Assembly (NCBI RefSeq): GCF_031143425.1
Contig: NC_090437.1
Span: 1,182,190,863 to 1,182,254,862 of the forward strand
DNA length: 64,000 bases
DNA from: Pleurodeles waltl
Lineage: Eukaryota > Chordata > Amphibia > Caudata > Salamandridae
Reading direction: 5' to 3'
In this document: piece by piece, positions 24,831 to 35,665 of the stretch
How positions within the stretch are numbered: position 1 is the stretch's first letter
How the letters are laid out: each line of letters opens with the position of its first letter
Program-made: the position numbers and the translations under genes
Notes under the pieces: model-generated
The model's input: the letters and a program-made list of their open reading frames with translations, nothing else
Told to the model about the DNA's origin: nothing
Database searches by the model: none

Positions 24831-27800
24831 CATCCCAAAACCCTGGGATGGAACCCACAAAAGGTAATTGCACTTTCAATTACAATCTATAGTTTGCATC
24901 TCATAGATATGAAACAGCCCAACAGCACACTGCTTTTTATATCTAGCTAAATTAGGAAGGGCTGACCTATGGCTATCCTGGGTATTATATATTAATCTCA
25001 ATTGATACATAACCCTTCTAGCCCACACTAATACTAATACCATAACACTCAGCTGAATACCTGAATAACTCAATAATAACTTATTTTTACTGCTTAATGC
25101 CCTTACATTCACATAAAGCATATCTGCTATGGGTCTTGTCCATCACCCAGTCCTGTACCAGCCCATAAACCAGCCATCACAAACTGAACAGGCATGGAAT
25201 AACTAAAGAGATCTTCTATATAGTACAGGCAACTCAGAGGACTCTAAACTAGTACACTACTGCAGGTTCCAACTAGCTATGTACCATGACTGCTTTTTAG
25301 ATCTCCCAATGACATTCACATTTGGGATGATAGTAACACGTCCATTCCAGCAGATCTCTCCACCACGTCTCTCTCTAAAGCTGCCTTCCCAAGACCATAC
25401 ATTTTAATCAAAATATCAGGTTGAATATCCAAGTCTGTTAACCAGCTAGAACAACTGCAAACCTAAAATGTCTTCCTAAGATATTGAGCATGTGTGCCAA
25501 ACAAAACCTGGCCACCAAGTTGCTGAAGACCCCAGTGCCATTCGGACTGCTGCTGTTGTGTTCGCACCAGTGCCCAGAATTACCCAGTCATTGAGCCCAT
25601 GTCTGCTGAACAGGACTGCTGAACCAGTTCCACCCATAAGGCTTAAATGTTACTGACTGTAGAAAGGCTGACAGCTGATGCTGGTTTACACGCTTACATT
25701 TAATAAGTTTTAAATTCAGTTTAGGAGAAGCTAGAAAAATGGTTCAAGGGCTGATTTAAATAGTAATTTGAAATCCAACTTAATGGGCAAGTTCGATTTT
25801 ATATTGCTACTTTGGAAGTGACACTTCCAAAGTTATAATTTTCCTGCCCTGCTTAAAATTAAAAGGCTTTCCTGACAATGTCCAGACCGCTGTGTCTTCA
25901 TTGTGGTGAGATGTTTATTTCTCCCAGACAGTGGACAAAGAGCATAGGTGTGGGGAGCTGTTTTTCTTCCTTGAACAGGATGGCTTGAGGGATGTGGCAA
26001 CACAAAAGGATGATGGACGGAGTGCTGAAACTTTTCAGACACTCACCCCCAGCGACAGAGCTGTGTTAAATCCATCGTTCTTTTGCTGTCCAGGCCACCC
26101 CAGTTTGGACTCAGCTATATGCAAATCAGTCTTGACCCTGCTCCCCATGAGAGCAGACCAGCCCGAACTGCCAGGCCAGGACCCTCCTAGCACCAGAAAC
26201 AAGTATCCTGGGACCGGTTTCGGGGTCTCACCCCTCATCAGCAAGGCTAGCTTGAATCCAGTGGCACAGTGAGCAAGGGACTCACGTCTAGGCATACCCT
26301 GACTACTTAGGGCAACTTTACCAATACAAAAATATGATGGACGGAATGCTGAGCTTTTCAAACGCTCACCCCCAGTCACAGAGAACACAGTGCTCTGGAA
26401 GAAAAGGACTACTATGTTAGAGTTAAGTAGGGAGGGGCACTGTGGGATAGTGTACAGTAAAACACACAGGAAGTGCTGCAAAAGTGGGTAGTGTCAAGCC
26501 CAGGAACCTTTACCCCATTTGTTAGGGAGTAGCCAGGAGTTTCCCATACCAGTAGTCTGGCACTGAGCATAAACGTTCCTTCCCCAGAACCATCCTTAGA
26601 ATACTCCTGGACATGTGGAGAATCAGAAGAAGGACTGCCCTGCTGGTCCACTCCTTGCAACTGCAAAACTATCAAGTTACAACTGGACTTTCCCTGGGCA
26701 CTGCTGCTGGCCTCTATTGGAGAGAGTGCAAACGCTAAGTGGTGCCTGACAGGTCCAGGACCCTTGGCTGGTGCTAGAGAGTACTCATCCTGTTTACATT
26801 GCAAAAACGTACTCCTCCTGTTTACATTGCAAAAACTTGGATGTAGAAACTTGTTGCTATCTTTCTGCCTGGTGAACTGACTCAGACCAGGATTACCATC
26901 AAAGCAGCAGCCGTTGACATTGAATTGCCTGTCAGCCACAGCATGCTAATTTGCCCTGCTGAAGGAGATCTGACTTCCAGAAACAGTTCTAAGTCTGAAC
27001 ATATAGGGCTTCATCGGGATTGATGTCAGACAGCAACCATCAAAGCCTTATGCAGCACAGACCATGAACTTCTCCTGCTTGGAGAGTCCCAGCCTTCATC
27101 GATTAGTGCTCCGGGATCCAGTTTTCCAACAAGCCACCATAGTCAAGTCTCACTTTGGATGAAGCTTGCACCTATCCCTGGCAATGAGCTGTTGCAAGCA
27201 TTTTCCTCCATAAAAGTTACCATGTCTGAAGGTGAATTTTCCACCACAATAAACCTGGACCTTTGTATTCAACCACAAACCATCACAGTCGGCCTTCACT
27301 TTTGACTTTGACCCGGTCTAGTGTGACCAGAAAACCCTGGTTTGCCCTTTGCACTGCTATTTTAACTTTAACAAAATCACATCTTAGATTCCACTTTTGG
27401 ATTTTTGTTGTTTTGGTGTCATTTTATTCATTGAAATTTACTCTATTTTTTAATTGGTTTGGGATTTTTCTTGTGTTGTATTTTCACTCTATTACTGTTT
27501 GAGTACTGCATAAAAACTTTACACATTTCCTCTCTGTTAAGCATTGCTGGTTTAGTTAGTGACTTTTGTGGCATTAGGCAGAGGGGACACATCTGCTGAA
27601 GTATTGGCCTAGGGGCCATGACCAACAAACCCACTGAGCAGTCTGCTCGGTGCCCATGATCCTTAAAGGATGCGAGACAGCCATCCATGGTGTCTTGCAC
27701 TGGTGCCAAAGTATGAAAGTGTGATGCCGCTGACTACAGTGGCCCATGCTATAGACAGGGGTCCCAGAGAGAGTAACTCTGTACTGGGGGTGTACAAACT

Positions 27801-27955
27801 GAAAGACTGTGCCTAACATGAGCAAAGAATAACTGTTGCTTGTCCAAATGCTATACTTTGATGGAATGAGCATTCTGGGACAAAAGGCTATTGAGCTGTC
27901 CTGTGCTCCATTCTGGGTAATAACTTATGACTTGCATCTGAGCCTAGTTTATTGC
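24831..27955. other. Intergenic DNA with short duplications, no gene recognised
   Basis: GATGATGGACGGAGTGCTGA (about 26010) recurs as GATGGACGGAATGCTGAG (about 26337), each followed by a CTCACCCCCAG segment, a duplication about 325 bp apart. A 28-bp unit is tandemly repeated at 26781-26808 and 26809-26836 with one mismatch. No conserved coding region. Confidence 0.5.
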
Positions 27956-28459
27956 CAGGGCTGGCTTTAGGGCAATGTGAGCGGTGGAGCCGCACGGGTG
28001 CTGACCTGGTTTGGGGGTGCGGACCTCATGGGGGTGCTGTGTTTAGCAATAACATCAGAAACCTGTTCTTTAAAAGCATCTGCTGAAATGTTCCATGGGC
28101 ATCCAGCCTTCAGGACGCAATTAAAATGTCAAGATAACACTTGTGATTAATATTCCTGCTAAGGAGAGAGACAGGAGATTTGCCCAGCGACAGCTTCAAC
28201 GCACCATAAAGTAGTGCAGAGGGTTAATAGGCCTGCTCCAAAGGGCAGAATTATATTTTGCATGGATAGCTCAGTGGGTTAGTAAAGTCACCTTTACAGG
28301 CGCTTTAAAACTAATTAATGTATGTGAAAGGGGGGATATTGAGAGATGAGGGACACATTTGGCACGTAGTAGTGAGGCAATCCGAGGAGGTGGTCATGGG
28401 GTGGGGGACGCCAAAATAGACTGTCGCACTTGGTGCCACCAGCGCTAAAGCCGGCCCTG
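27956..28459. mobile_element. Non-autonomous hAT transposon (504 bp) with 8-bp target duplication
   Basis: The terminal inverted repeats are CAGGGCTGGCTTTAGGGC (27956-27973) and GCGCTAAAGCCGGCCCTG (28442-28459), 16 of 18 positions pairing. CAGGG..CCCTG ends are typical for hAT. The flanks are TTTATTGC (27948-27955) and TTTATGGC (28460-28467), an 8-bp target duplication with one substitution, as expected for hAT. No coding capacity. Confidence 0.85.
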
Positions 28460-28735
28460 TTTATGGCTATATGTATATCTTTGCCTGAGTTGTGTGAGTG
28501 AAAAAGAGAGGGCACACCAGATATCCTCATTTCAGTACTTCGTATAGCTGGTTACAACCCTGGTGCTTAATCAGGTTTTGGGTGTGTAGTATTTCATTTT
28601 GCTGTACAATTAAAGTACTTTCTATTTAACAAGCGATGAGCACCTAGCTGAATAGGATGCTATTGTAACAGTTGGTTGACTGTTGAATTTTGAGAGCTGG
28701 TCCCCACACTATCTCCATGACAAGCCTTTGACTAT
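28460..28735. other. Short spacer between hAT MITE and Gypsy element
   Basis: No feature recognised. Confidence 0.5.
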
Positions 28736-28996
28736 TTGCACCACAAATCAGGAGCTGAGATCGGGGACACACGTTTAAGTACTTGGATTTATTACAAAGT
28801 AATCTTGTAATTAATCACCCAAGTGCACACCAAGCTCCTCAACTGTCCTTTGCTCCACTCATTTCACAGTTCGACAATAGAATCTTAAAGAATGTGACAT
28901 CACATAAGTTAACAAGTAGACAGACTACTGTACAAGACATTACAAATGACCAAATGCACAAATGACTAGTGATAATTTTAGCATGAGAATACTACA
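28736..28996 (-). repeat. 3' LTR of the Gypsy element
   Basis: On the element strand it starts TGTAGTATTCTCATGC and ends ..GTGGTGCA (TG..CA ends). It aligns with 33743-34013 throughout, e.g. AGAATCTTAAAGAATGTGAC and GTAGACAGACTACTGTACAA occur in both. Confidence 0.8.
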
Positions 28997-29000
28997 CTAG

Positions 29001-29018
29001 TTTTTTCTCTTTTTTTGT
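29001..29018 (-). other. Polypurine tract
   Basis: The minus strand reads an almost pure A/G run here, immediately inside the 3' LTR, the expected priming site for plus-strand synthesis. Confidence 0.6.
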
Positions 29019-29159
29019 TGAAACAAGATACATGCAAAAACATCTAGTATAAAAAAAAGATAACAGCAATAAAAAAAAAGAAATGCATCAGAACCACTTC
29101 ACATTGCGTATGTAAATTTCGCAAAATTGAAATGTACTAACACTATCTCACAGTGCCAT

Positions 29160-30300
29160 CTACCTGGCATTCCTTTTAACTGGTGCATCAAATAAAGCAG
29201 TATTAGCCGTTCTATTTCCATCTGCCCTTAGCTCACTGAGCAGCTGAGAATTTCTGAATCCTGGTGCAGACACAATTTGTTTACTGGGTGTAAGTTGGTC
29301 AACTAAAAACATGTCTTTACTCCCTGTCGTGATCTTGGCTACTTTTCCTTCATTCCACCAGTTACGTCCATTCACTCGTATGGCATTTCCATACACTCTA
29401 TCAACTTTTACTGGTTCAGAATATTTTGGGTCACATTTTTTGACAACACTTGGTATTTTGGTACCAACCCAATCACCTACTGCTAAGTGAGCGTTCTTGA
29501 CATTTCTGTTCTTGTCATAATACATTTTTTGTTTGCATCAAGCTTTCTCAACATTAGATCAAATACTGGAATCAATATCTTCCTTAGATGCTTGGCACTT
29601 CAAAAATCTGGGTATCCAAGCAGGTCTACATTGAGTGGCTGGTTTCCTTCCTTTAAGAGCTTCAAATGGAGATATTCCTGTACTCGAATGTGGTGTAGTT
29701 CTGTAGAACCGCAACATACTCTGTACAGCAGCTTCAGCCACACACCCTTCAGCTAAAAGCTAAAACCCATTGTACACATTTACCTAAGACACGATTGAAG
29801 GGTTCAACTAAACCATTGGTTTTTGGTTGGTAAAGAGAACTCTTCAAATGTTTGATTGCACTTTCCTTCAAGAAATCTTTCACCGCAATGGATACAAATT
29901 GCACCCCATTATCAGAGACTAGTTGTTTAGGAAAACCTTCATACATAAAAACACCTTTGAGAAAAGTCACCACAGATTTAAAATTGGGTTTACTTATAAA
30001 CAATTACATGTGGCCATTTTGAATGATAATCCACCATAACATATGCATACCTTAACGTTTGTGGAAATGAATTAAATGGTCCCACCAGATCAATCCCATC
30101 CTTTCCCCAAGGATGCAAGGGACACTCAATAGGCTTCATTGGAGGTATGCATATGTTCATAGACTTGTCGCATGTGGCACAGATTGGCCATTCTTTAACC
30201 AAAGAATCTATGTCCTTATCCATTTGTGGCCACGAAAAGTACTCCCTTACCCTTCTTTTGGTGAGAGTGGAACCCTGGTGTCCTTCATGTGTGTTTTCAA
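29160..30300 (-). pseudogene. Gypsy integrase (broken)
   Basis: From the N-terminal side: the zinc-binding HEGHQG (about 30273-30289) and WPICATC (about 30165-30190) give the HHCC site; GIDLVGPF supplies the first catalytic D (about 30120); LVSDNGVQF the second (about 29905-29930); NGLVEPFNRVLG the catalytic E (about 29790-29820). After that come the RFYRTTPHSSTGISPFEAL segment (about 29650-29710) and a C-terminal GDWV..P-type domain (29525-29160). D, D and E are all present, but in three different frames. Confidence 0.8.
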
Positions 30301-31818
30301 AATGGCATATCTAATGACCAATGGAGGTACTAATTTATCACTTCTCATTAGTACACCATCTTCAATAGTTAATTCATCAGATACCTTAAAAAATGGTTGA
30401 AAATTTGAATCCAAAGCCTTTTCATGGGGCCAACCTTTCATAACATTACACAACAGTGCATCATTTTCTTAAGCTTCCTTCCATTCCATTTCTGAGATAG
30501 CACTAGTATGCCCAATCTCTACAGCTGTAATAAAACAATTCACATCTACTATGTTGTCATTTTCCTCATCTTTTTCCTTAAAAGGAAATCTAGGTAGGGA
30601 ATTGTCTCTCACATTCTTCCCACCCAAAATATTGTCAACAGTAAAATGAAACTGTAACAGTTTAGCAGCAAAACTAGCAATCCTTGGAGTGCTACTCTTA
30701 ATATTAATATTAATACCATTGAGAATAGTCACTAGTGGTTTATGGTCCGTTTGTAGAATAAAGTGTCAGCCCCAAAGATAGCATATACATTTTTTGATGG
30801 CCCACCAGCATGCCAAGAGTTCTTTTTCTATTACAGAATAGTGTATTTCATTGTCTCTGTTCCTGTTCACCACACATTTCATTGTCTCTGTTTGTGTGCA
30901 CTACACATTTGCGTTAATATGCCTCCACACCACATTTGCTAGCATCAACAGTTAAATAACATTTAATATGGTCATAAGACTGCAAAACATTCACATTAGA
31001 TAATTGATGTTTATTATTGTTGAAAGCATACTCACAGTCAGAATCCCACAAAAATTCTGTTTTACTTTTCAACAAATTTTAAATGGGTCTAACCACCATA
31101 GAAACTTTTGAACGAACCCTGAACAGAGTCCAAGAAACAATTTGACACCCATTCTATCCTTAGGGGAAGGTGCTTTCTGCATAGCCTCTACTAGGGCAGT
31201 CCTAGGATACACAACTTCTGCAGAAATTATATGACCAAGATATTCAACCAATGGCTTTAAAAAGGGGCATTTCTCTCTTTTTAGTACAACTCCAACAGTA
31301 TCAAAAATGTTTAGAACTTGACGTAAAATCACATCATGTTCATAACGGTCACATGAATTAATTAATACGTCATCTTGAAAAACTCATAGTTTTTGAATAC
31401 CTTTTAGTGAAGTACACATTTTTCTCTGAAAAACTGATACTGCTGAAGCAAGACCAAAAGGCATGCAGCAATATTGATATGTACCCACTGGGGGACACAA
31501 ACACTGTGATATACTAGATAGCATTTTGTTAATCTTTGTTAGAGGATGCAAATCTACCCAAATTACTCTATTGAGAGCTTTAAGGTCAACACACACCTTT
31601 AGTTCTCCATTTTCCTTCTTTGCTATAACCAAGGGAGAAAGCCACAATGAGGATTCCCCAGGTTCAATAATGTCTTTCATGCGCAAACTCTCCAACTCTT
31701 TCTTTAAAGTATCCCTCTCAATTTGTGCTTGATCATGACAGCATTTTCTTTCACTTTTATTTTGTGATTGAAGCCATTTATTTTGCCTAATTCTAATTCT
31801 AAATCTTCTGGAACTCAT
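30301..31818 (-). pseudogene. Gypsy reverse transcriptase and RNase H (broken, RT internally deleted)
   Basis: RT begins with LSPLVIAKKENGELKVCVDL (about 31570-31640) and NRVIWVDLHPLTKI. It then jumps directly to GTYQYCCMPFGLASAVSVFQ, so motif A is deleted. An in-frame stop at about 31384 precedes FQDDVLINS (about 31350-31380), which replaces the usual YxDD; both aspartates remain. VEYLGHIIS follows near 31240. RNase H is marked by QTDHKPLV near 30735-30758. Confidence 0.8.
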
Positions 31819-31966
31819 TTACTAAATTCTCAATATCAGTAAAATCTCTTATTACTGACACCTGTTCACTCGTATCAGGACGTAGTCCCATCTCAAACAA
31901 ACCTTGGTGGAACCAACCCAATATATTCAGAACTTTGACTGCTACATATATTTTTCCATAATTCCA

Positions 31967-32182
31967 TCACCCTTTAAATACTAGAATGTCTTCGAAAAAA
32001 CCTTGGAAATCAATCCTCCTTCCCTCATAGGAAACAGGTGACCTATCAGGGGGATTCAATGTACATACCCAACAATTTTGTTGTTGAAACAATTCATGTG
32101 TTATCATAGTTATCCTAGCCCCAGAGTCAACCAATAACCTTATTTGTTTATCGATAATCTGAACAAAAACATATGGATACAC
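31967..32182 (-). pseudogene. Gypsy aspartic protease
   Basis: IRLLVDSGARITMITHELF contains the active-site triad as DSG rather than DTG (about 32110-32140). The reading frame differs from the gag and RT frames. Retropepsin family, cleaving the polyprotein. Confidence 0.75.
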
Positions 32183-32295
32183 ACACTGTTCAGGACTTCC
32201 CCTTTTTATATCTGCATCCTCAACAATACCATGTCTTGCATTTCACCCATTCGATCATCCATCTTGAACTCACACTCATTCATCACTGCTGTCAC

Positions 32296-32955
32296 ATTAC
32301 TGTTCTTGCGTTTGACACTTTGACAAACTTTTGCAAAACGGCCAATTTTGCCACAAAGTCTACATTGAACCTTCTTCACTGGGAATGTTTTACCTCCTTT
32401 CTGATATGGTGGATATCCACGCCTGAAGCATGCATTAGTTCATTTGAAAAATTAATTTTGACTGTTTTGTTCCATGTTATCAGACGTTGTTTAAATAGTT
32501 TTATGTTTATCATCTTTATGTTGAACCACATTGTGTTGGTCACCATGTTTCTCTTCCAACTCTTTTGCAGATTTAATTGCTGTGTCAATGCTCCTGGTGA
32601 CCCTAATCTTATCAGTTAATGATGGATCTCCCATGGATGATAACTTTTGTTTGATGGATTTATCAGTACAGTGACAAATGAATTGATCACATATTAGCTG
32701 GTCTCCAAATGTTTCAAAATGACACTCTGAGGAAAGCTTTCTTAGCACGGATATGTATGTATTCACATCTTCATCACTTTTCTGTTCCCTTCTAAAAAAC
32801 GTATGTCTCACGACTACCAGACTTGGTGGTTTATCAAATATGGTAATTAATTTTTGCAAGGCATCTTCATATTCATCTGATTCTTCACTCTCCTCCAGTT
32901 GAATATCCAGTAACTGTTTAAAGTTTGATCTGCCTTCAAATCCCAACAAATTCAA
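32296..32955 (-). pseudogene. Gypsy gag (capsid plus degenerate zinc knuckle)
   Basis: A 154-codon open frame (32955-32491) has the capsid-like pattern VVVRHTFFRREQKSDEDVNT..LRKLSSECHF typical of Ty3/Gypsy gag. In the same frame but beyond stop codons, 32323-32364 encodes CRLCGKIGRFAKVC, a CCHC knuckle whose histidine is replaced by arginine (one CAT/CAC to CGT change). Confidence 0.75.
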
Positions 32956-33742
32956 AAGTAAAAATTTCTTAATTTCATGTCTGAACCTTGATGCTTCAAT
33001 AGCTCCTAAGTGCGTCTCGAACCATCATGCCATTGCTTCCATGGTATTGGTGGCTCTCCTGGTGCTGATAAAAATGGTGGCGGCAGATTTACAAATTGCA
33101 TTTCTAATTATATCAGTAAGGTGACAGTTATTTCCCAATTTATAAGAATAAATGACCAGAAAGAAAAAAATTACGTTGTAGACAATAGTAACATTTTTTA
33201 AACTGTTGACACGTTGTAAACAAAATTGTGGAAAATAAAAAATAAATACACAAATTCTCTGTTCTTTAATAATAACCAGTATCAATTTTGCTGGTAAATA
33301 GCGAACATATAATTTATGTTGTGTAAATTGCACTGAAAAGCTTTACAAATATTGTTAATGTGGCTGGTGCACAGCGAACACCACGTTCAGGTCATGTCAG
33401 TGCACTGATGAAGCATTTAATTCAAGATGCAATACTATAAGATGGCCTCCACGACTCTAAGATGGCTGACACGATTTATACCCCATTTGTAAAGTCAGCC
33501 TTATCATTGTGAGGAGACAGCCTTTTCCGTCAGGTGGTGAAAGCTGTGTGCAGGTCCACTACATCGCTCACTGAATTAACACATAAGAAAACTGCCTGAA
33601 TAAAAGCGTGTTCAGCACCTACTTTATGCGCTATGTGTTCATCCAACGTGCTCCACTGCTATGTGATTGCTTTCGTCACAGTCTCGATCGCTTGATCATT
33701 GCCTATTTGTCCGTGGGTTCTCGCCTGGAGTGAATCAACTTG

Positions 33743-34013
33743 TCACCACGTAAAGTGAGCTGAGATTGGACACACAAGTTTAAACAGTTGAATTTATTAT
33801 ACGAAGTAATCTAGTCATTATTCACCCCAGTGCATGCCGAGCTCCTCAACTGCCCTTCGCTCCGCTGCGCTCATTTCACAGTTTGACTAAAGAATCTTAA
33901 AGAATGTGACATCACATAACTTAACAAGTAGACAGACTACTGTACAAGACTTTCAAATGCCCAAATCAAGAAAATAAGTATGACTGGTGATAATTGTATT
34001 ATGAGAATACTAC
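33743..34013 (-). repeat. 5' LTR of the Gypsy element
   Basis: It matches the 3' LTR along its length but differs at many sites and small indels, indicating an old insertion. The sequence just inside (minus strand AGTTGATTCACTCC) does not match a primer-binding site I recognise. Confidence 0.75.
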
Positions 34014-35121
34014 CCTATCTGAGAGTCAAGTGCAGAAAAGATTGTTCTTGGCTAAGTTTTTTAACCATAGTAGGCCAGGCCGCAGCAGCAGACAACCTCA
34101 GCCACCATGCTTGAGGCATAGTAGCCCCTGTATGCTGCTGACTGCCCGTCCAGAGTCTGACACCCTGTCAAGCTTAGTGGCAAATAAGAATTAAATCCAG
34201 GATTGCATTGCAATTAGTAATTATTGATGAAAAATGTGTGAGCCATTAACCCACTACACAAGTTCAGATATCATTGCAATCATATGCACCTTAACTCTTA
34301 CCACTAATGTTGAATGTTGAAGCTTTTTACCTATGGCTAGAGCCAGCTTTTACATTTTACATTTACTTGCAATCACCTTCGTAAAATAATAGGTAGCATG
34401 TGACAGCACTAATCATGCTGGTACTGAGAAACCTTGAAAGGTGAATGAATGTTTGCTGAATTAAATCTAAATAGAAAACCACATATTAATCCAAAATTGT
34501 CTACACTATTGAATAATGAATCACAGGAATTATTCAGCATGAAATGCCCAACAACATCTGCTAATTTACAGATTATCTGTTTTACTACACTTGCATTTAG
34601 CAGGATGAATAAAATGTCAATCTTTATTAGACAAATTTTCATTCATGCATGTTCTTTACAGCAAGGTTTTAAAGCAGTAATACAGATAGAGTTTTTAATT
34701 CTTTGAGATTGCATGAGTTTCTAATGCAGAAAAATCTGCACCTTGTTTTGTGTGTGGAACATTTTTAATCTCACCCGATAATGGCACCACGCTCACCAGG
34801 ATGCAAACTCTGAACGCAGTGAAAACTCTCACCAGGAGGATGGGCTCTGACAGTAAGAGGTGCCCCAGTCACCTAAAGCGTGGACTGCTAAGATTCTAAA
34901 AGCCTTTCCATTATTTTCACTTGAAGAGCATCCCATTCCAAGATAGCCATTTCAAATGTATTTCCCTTGAAAAAAAACATATTTCCAAGATTTTCAAATG
35001 ATTGGTTATGTTATGTTATTGGAACTTGCAGAGAGCACTATACTCTAAAGTGTCAAAGTAGCCAATACCAAATACCAAACAGAAAACAAAGGGGGCCACT
35101 AAGGGAGGGGAAGACTAAAAA
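34014..35121. other. Intergenic DNA, no gene recognised
   Basis: No coding or repeat signature that I can support. Confidence 0.45.
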
Positions 35122-35226
35122 GCCAAGGGGCATATTTACAAGCCCCTTGCCCTACCTTAGCACTGCCTTAGCGTAATTTTATTTATGCTAAGGTGGTCTT
35201 TTCCTCATGCCATGTTTACAAAGTTG
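35122..35226. repeat. Foldback MITE fragment at the broken left edge of element B
   Basis: CAAGGGGC..GCCCCTTG (35124-35149) and CCTTAGCGTAA..TTATGCTAAGG form nested inverted repeats. Together with CATATTTACA this resembles the foldback at 58459-58606 (CATATTTACAAG, GCGTCATTTTTTTA). Element B is truncated where this begins. Confidence 0.5.
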
Positions 35227-35287
35227 GAAAATAGGCAGGCATCTCATGGGGAGGGGTGGCACCTCAGCTGGGAGTGGAAACAAGACC

Positions 35288-35560
35288 ACTGGTTCTGGAG
35301 GGGGCAACATGCCCTGTGCTTGGTCCTGGGGAGTGCAAGAGCACAGTCTCTCAAGTGGGTGACTTGCCCACTGGTTCTGGAGGGGGCAACATGCTGTGTG
35401 CTTGATCCTGGGAGTGCAAGGCCACAGTCTCTTGCGTGGGTGAATACCCCACTGGTTCTGGAGGGGGCAACATGCCATGTGCTTGGTCATGGGGAGTGCA
35501 GGGCCACAGTCTCTCGAGTGGGTGAATGCCGCACTGGTTTTTGGAGTGGACAGGCTGCAC
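35288..35560. repeat. Minisatellite, about 82-bp unit (element B, gene 1 tail)
   Basis: ACTGGTTCTGGAGGGGGCAA begins at 35288, 35370 and 35451, and a fourth degenerate unit begins at 35533 (spacings 82, 81, 82). The period is not a multiple of 3. It occupies the same place as the 64-bp and 74-bp arrays of element D. Confidence 0.85.
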
Positions 35561-35665
35561 AGCAGCCCATGGAGGCAGGATTACATTGCGTCCGCCGGCG
35601 GTGACGGCTGCACTGTGGAGGTGCTGGTGGCGGTGGTGGGAGGCTCCTGCACATCCCCTGCACTC

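Larger units (their letters stand above)
28736..34013 (-). mobile_element. Ty3/Gypsy LTR retrotransposon, complete but decayed
   Basis: The element is about 5.28 kb with short LTRs (28736-28996 and 33743-34013) and the order LTR-gag-PR-RT-RNaseH-IN-LTR on the minus strand, the Ty3/Gypsy order with integrase last. A polypurine tract (minus strand; T/C run about 29001-29018) adjoins the 3' LTR. The flanks CTATT (left) and CTATC (right) may be a 5-bp target duplication. All frames are broken by stops and shifts and RT carries an internal deletion, so it is inactive. There is no envelope-like ORF. Confidence 0.85.

Noticed and set aside
28259..28330. tRNA-like A-box (TAGCTCAGTGGGTTAG)
   Set aside because: No B-box, acceptor stem or cloverleaf can be found, and the segment lies inside the hAT MITE.
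28736..34013. Endogenous retrovirus
   Set aside because: No envelope-like frame, and gag/pol motifs and gene order fit Ty3/Gypsy better.
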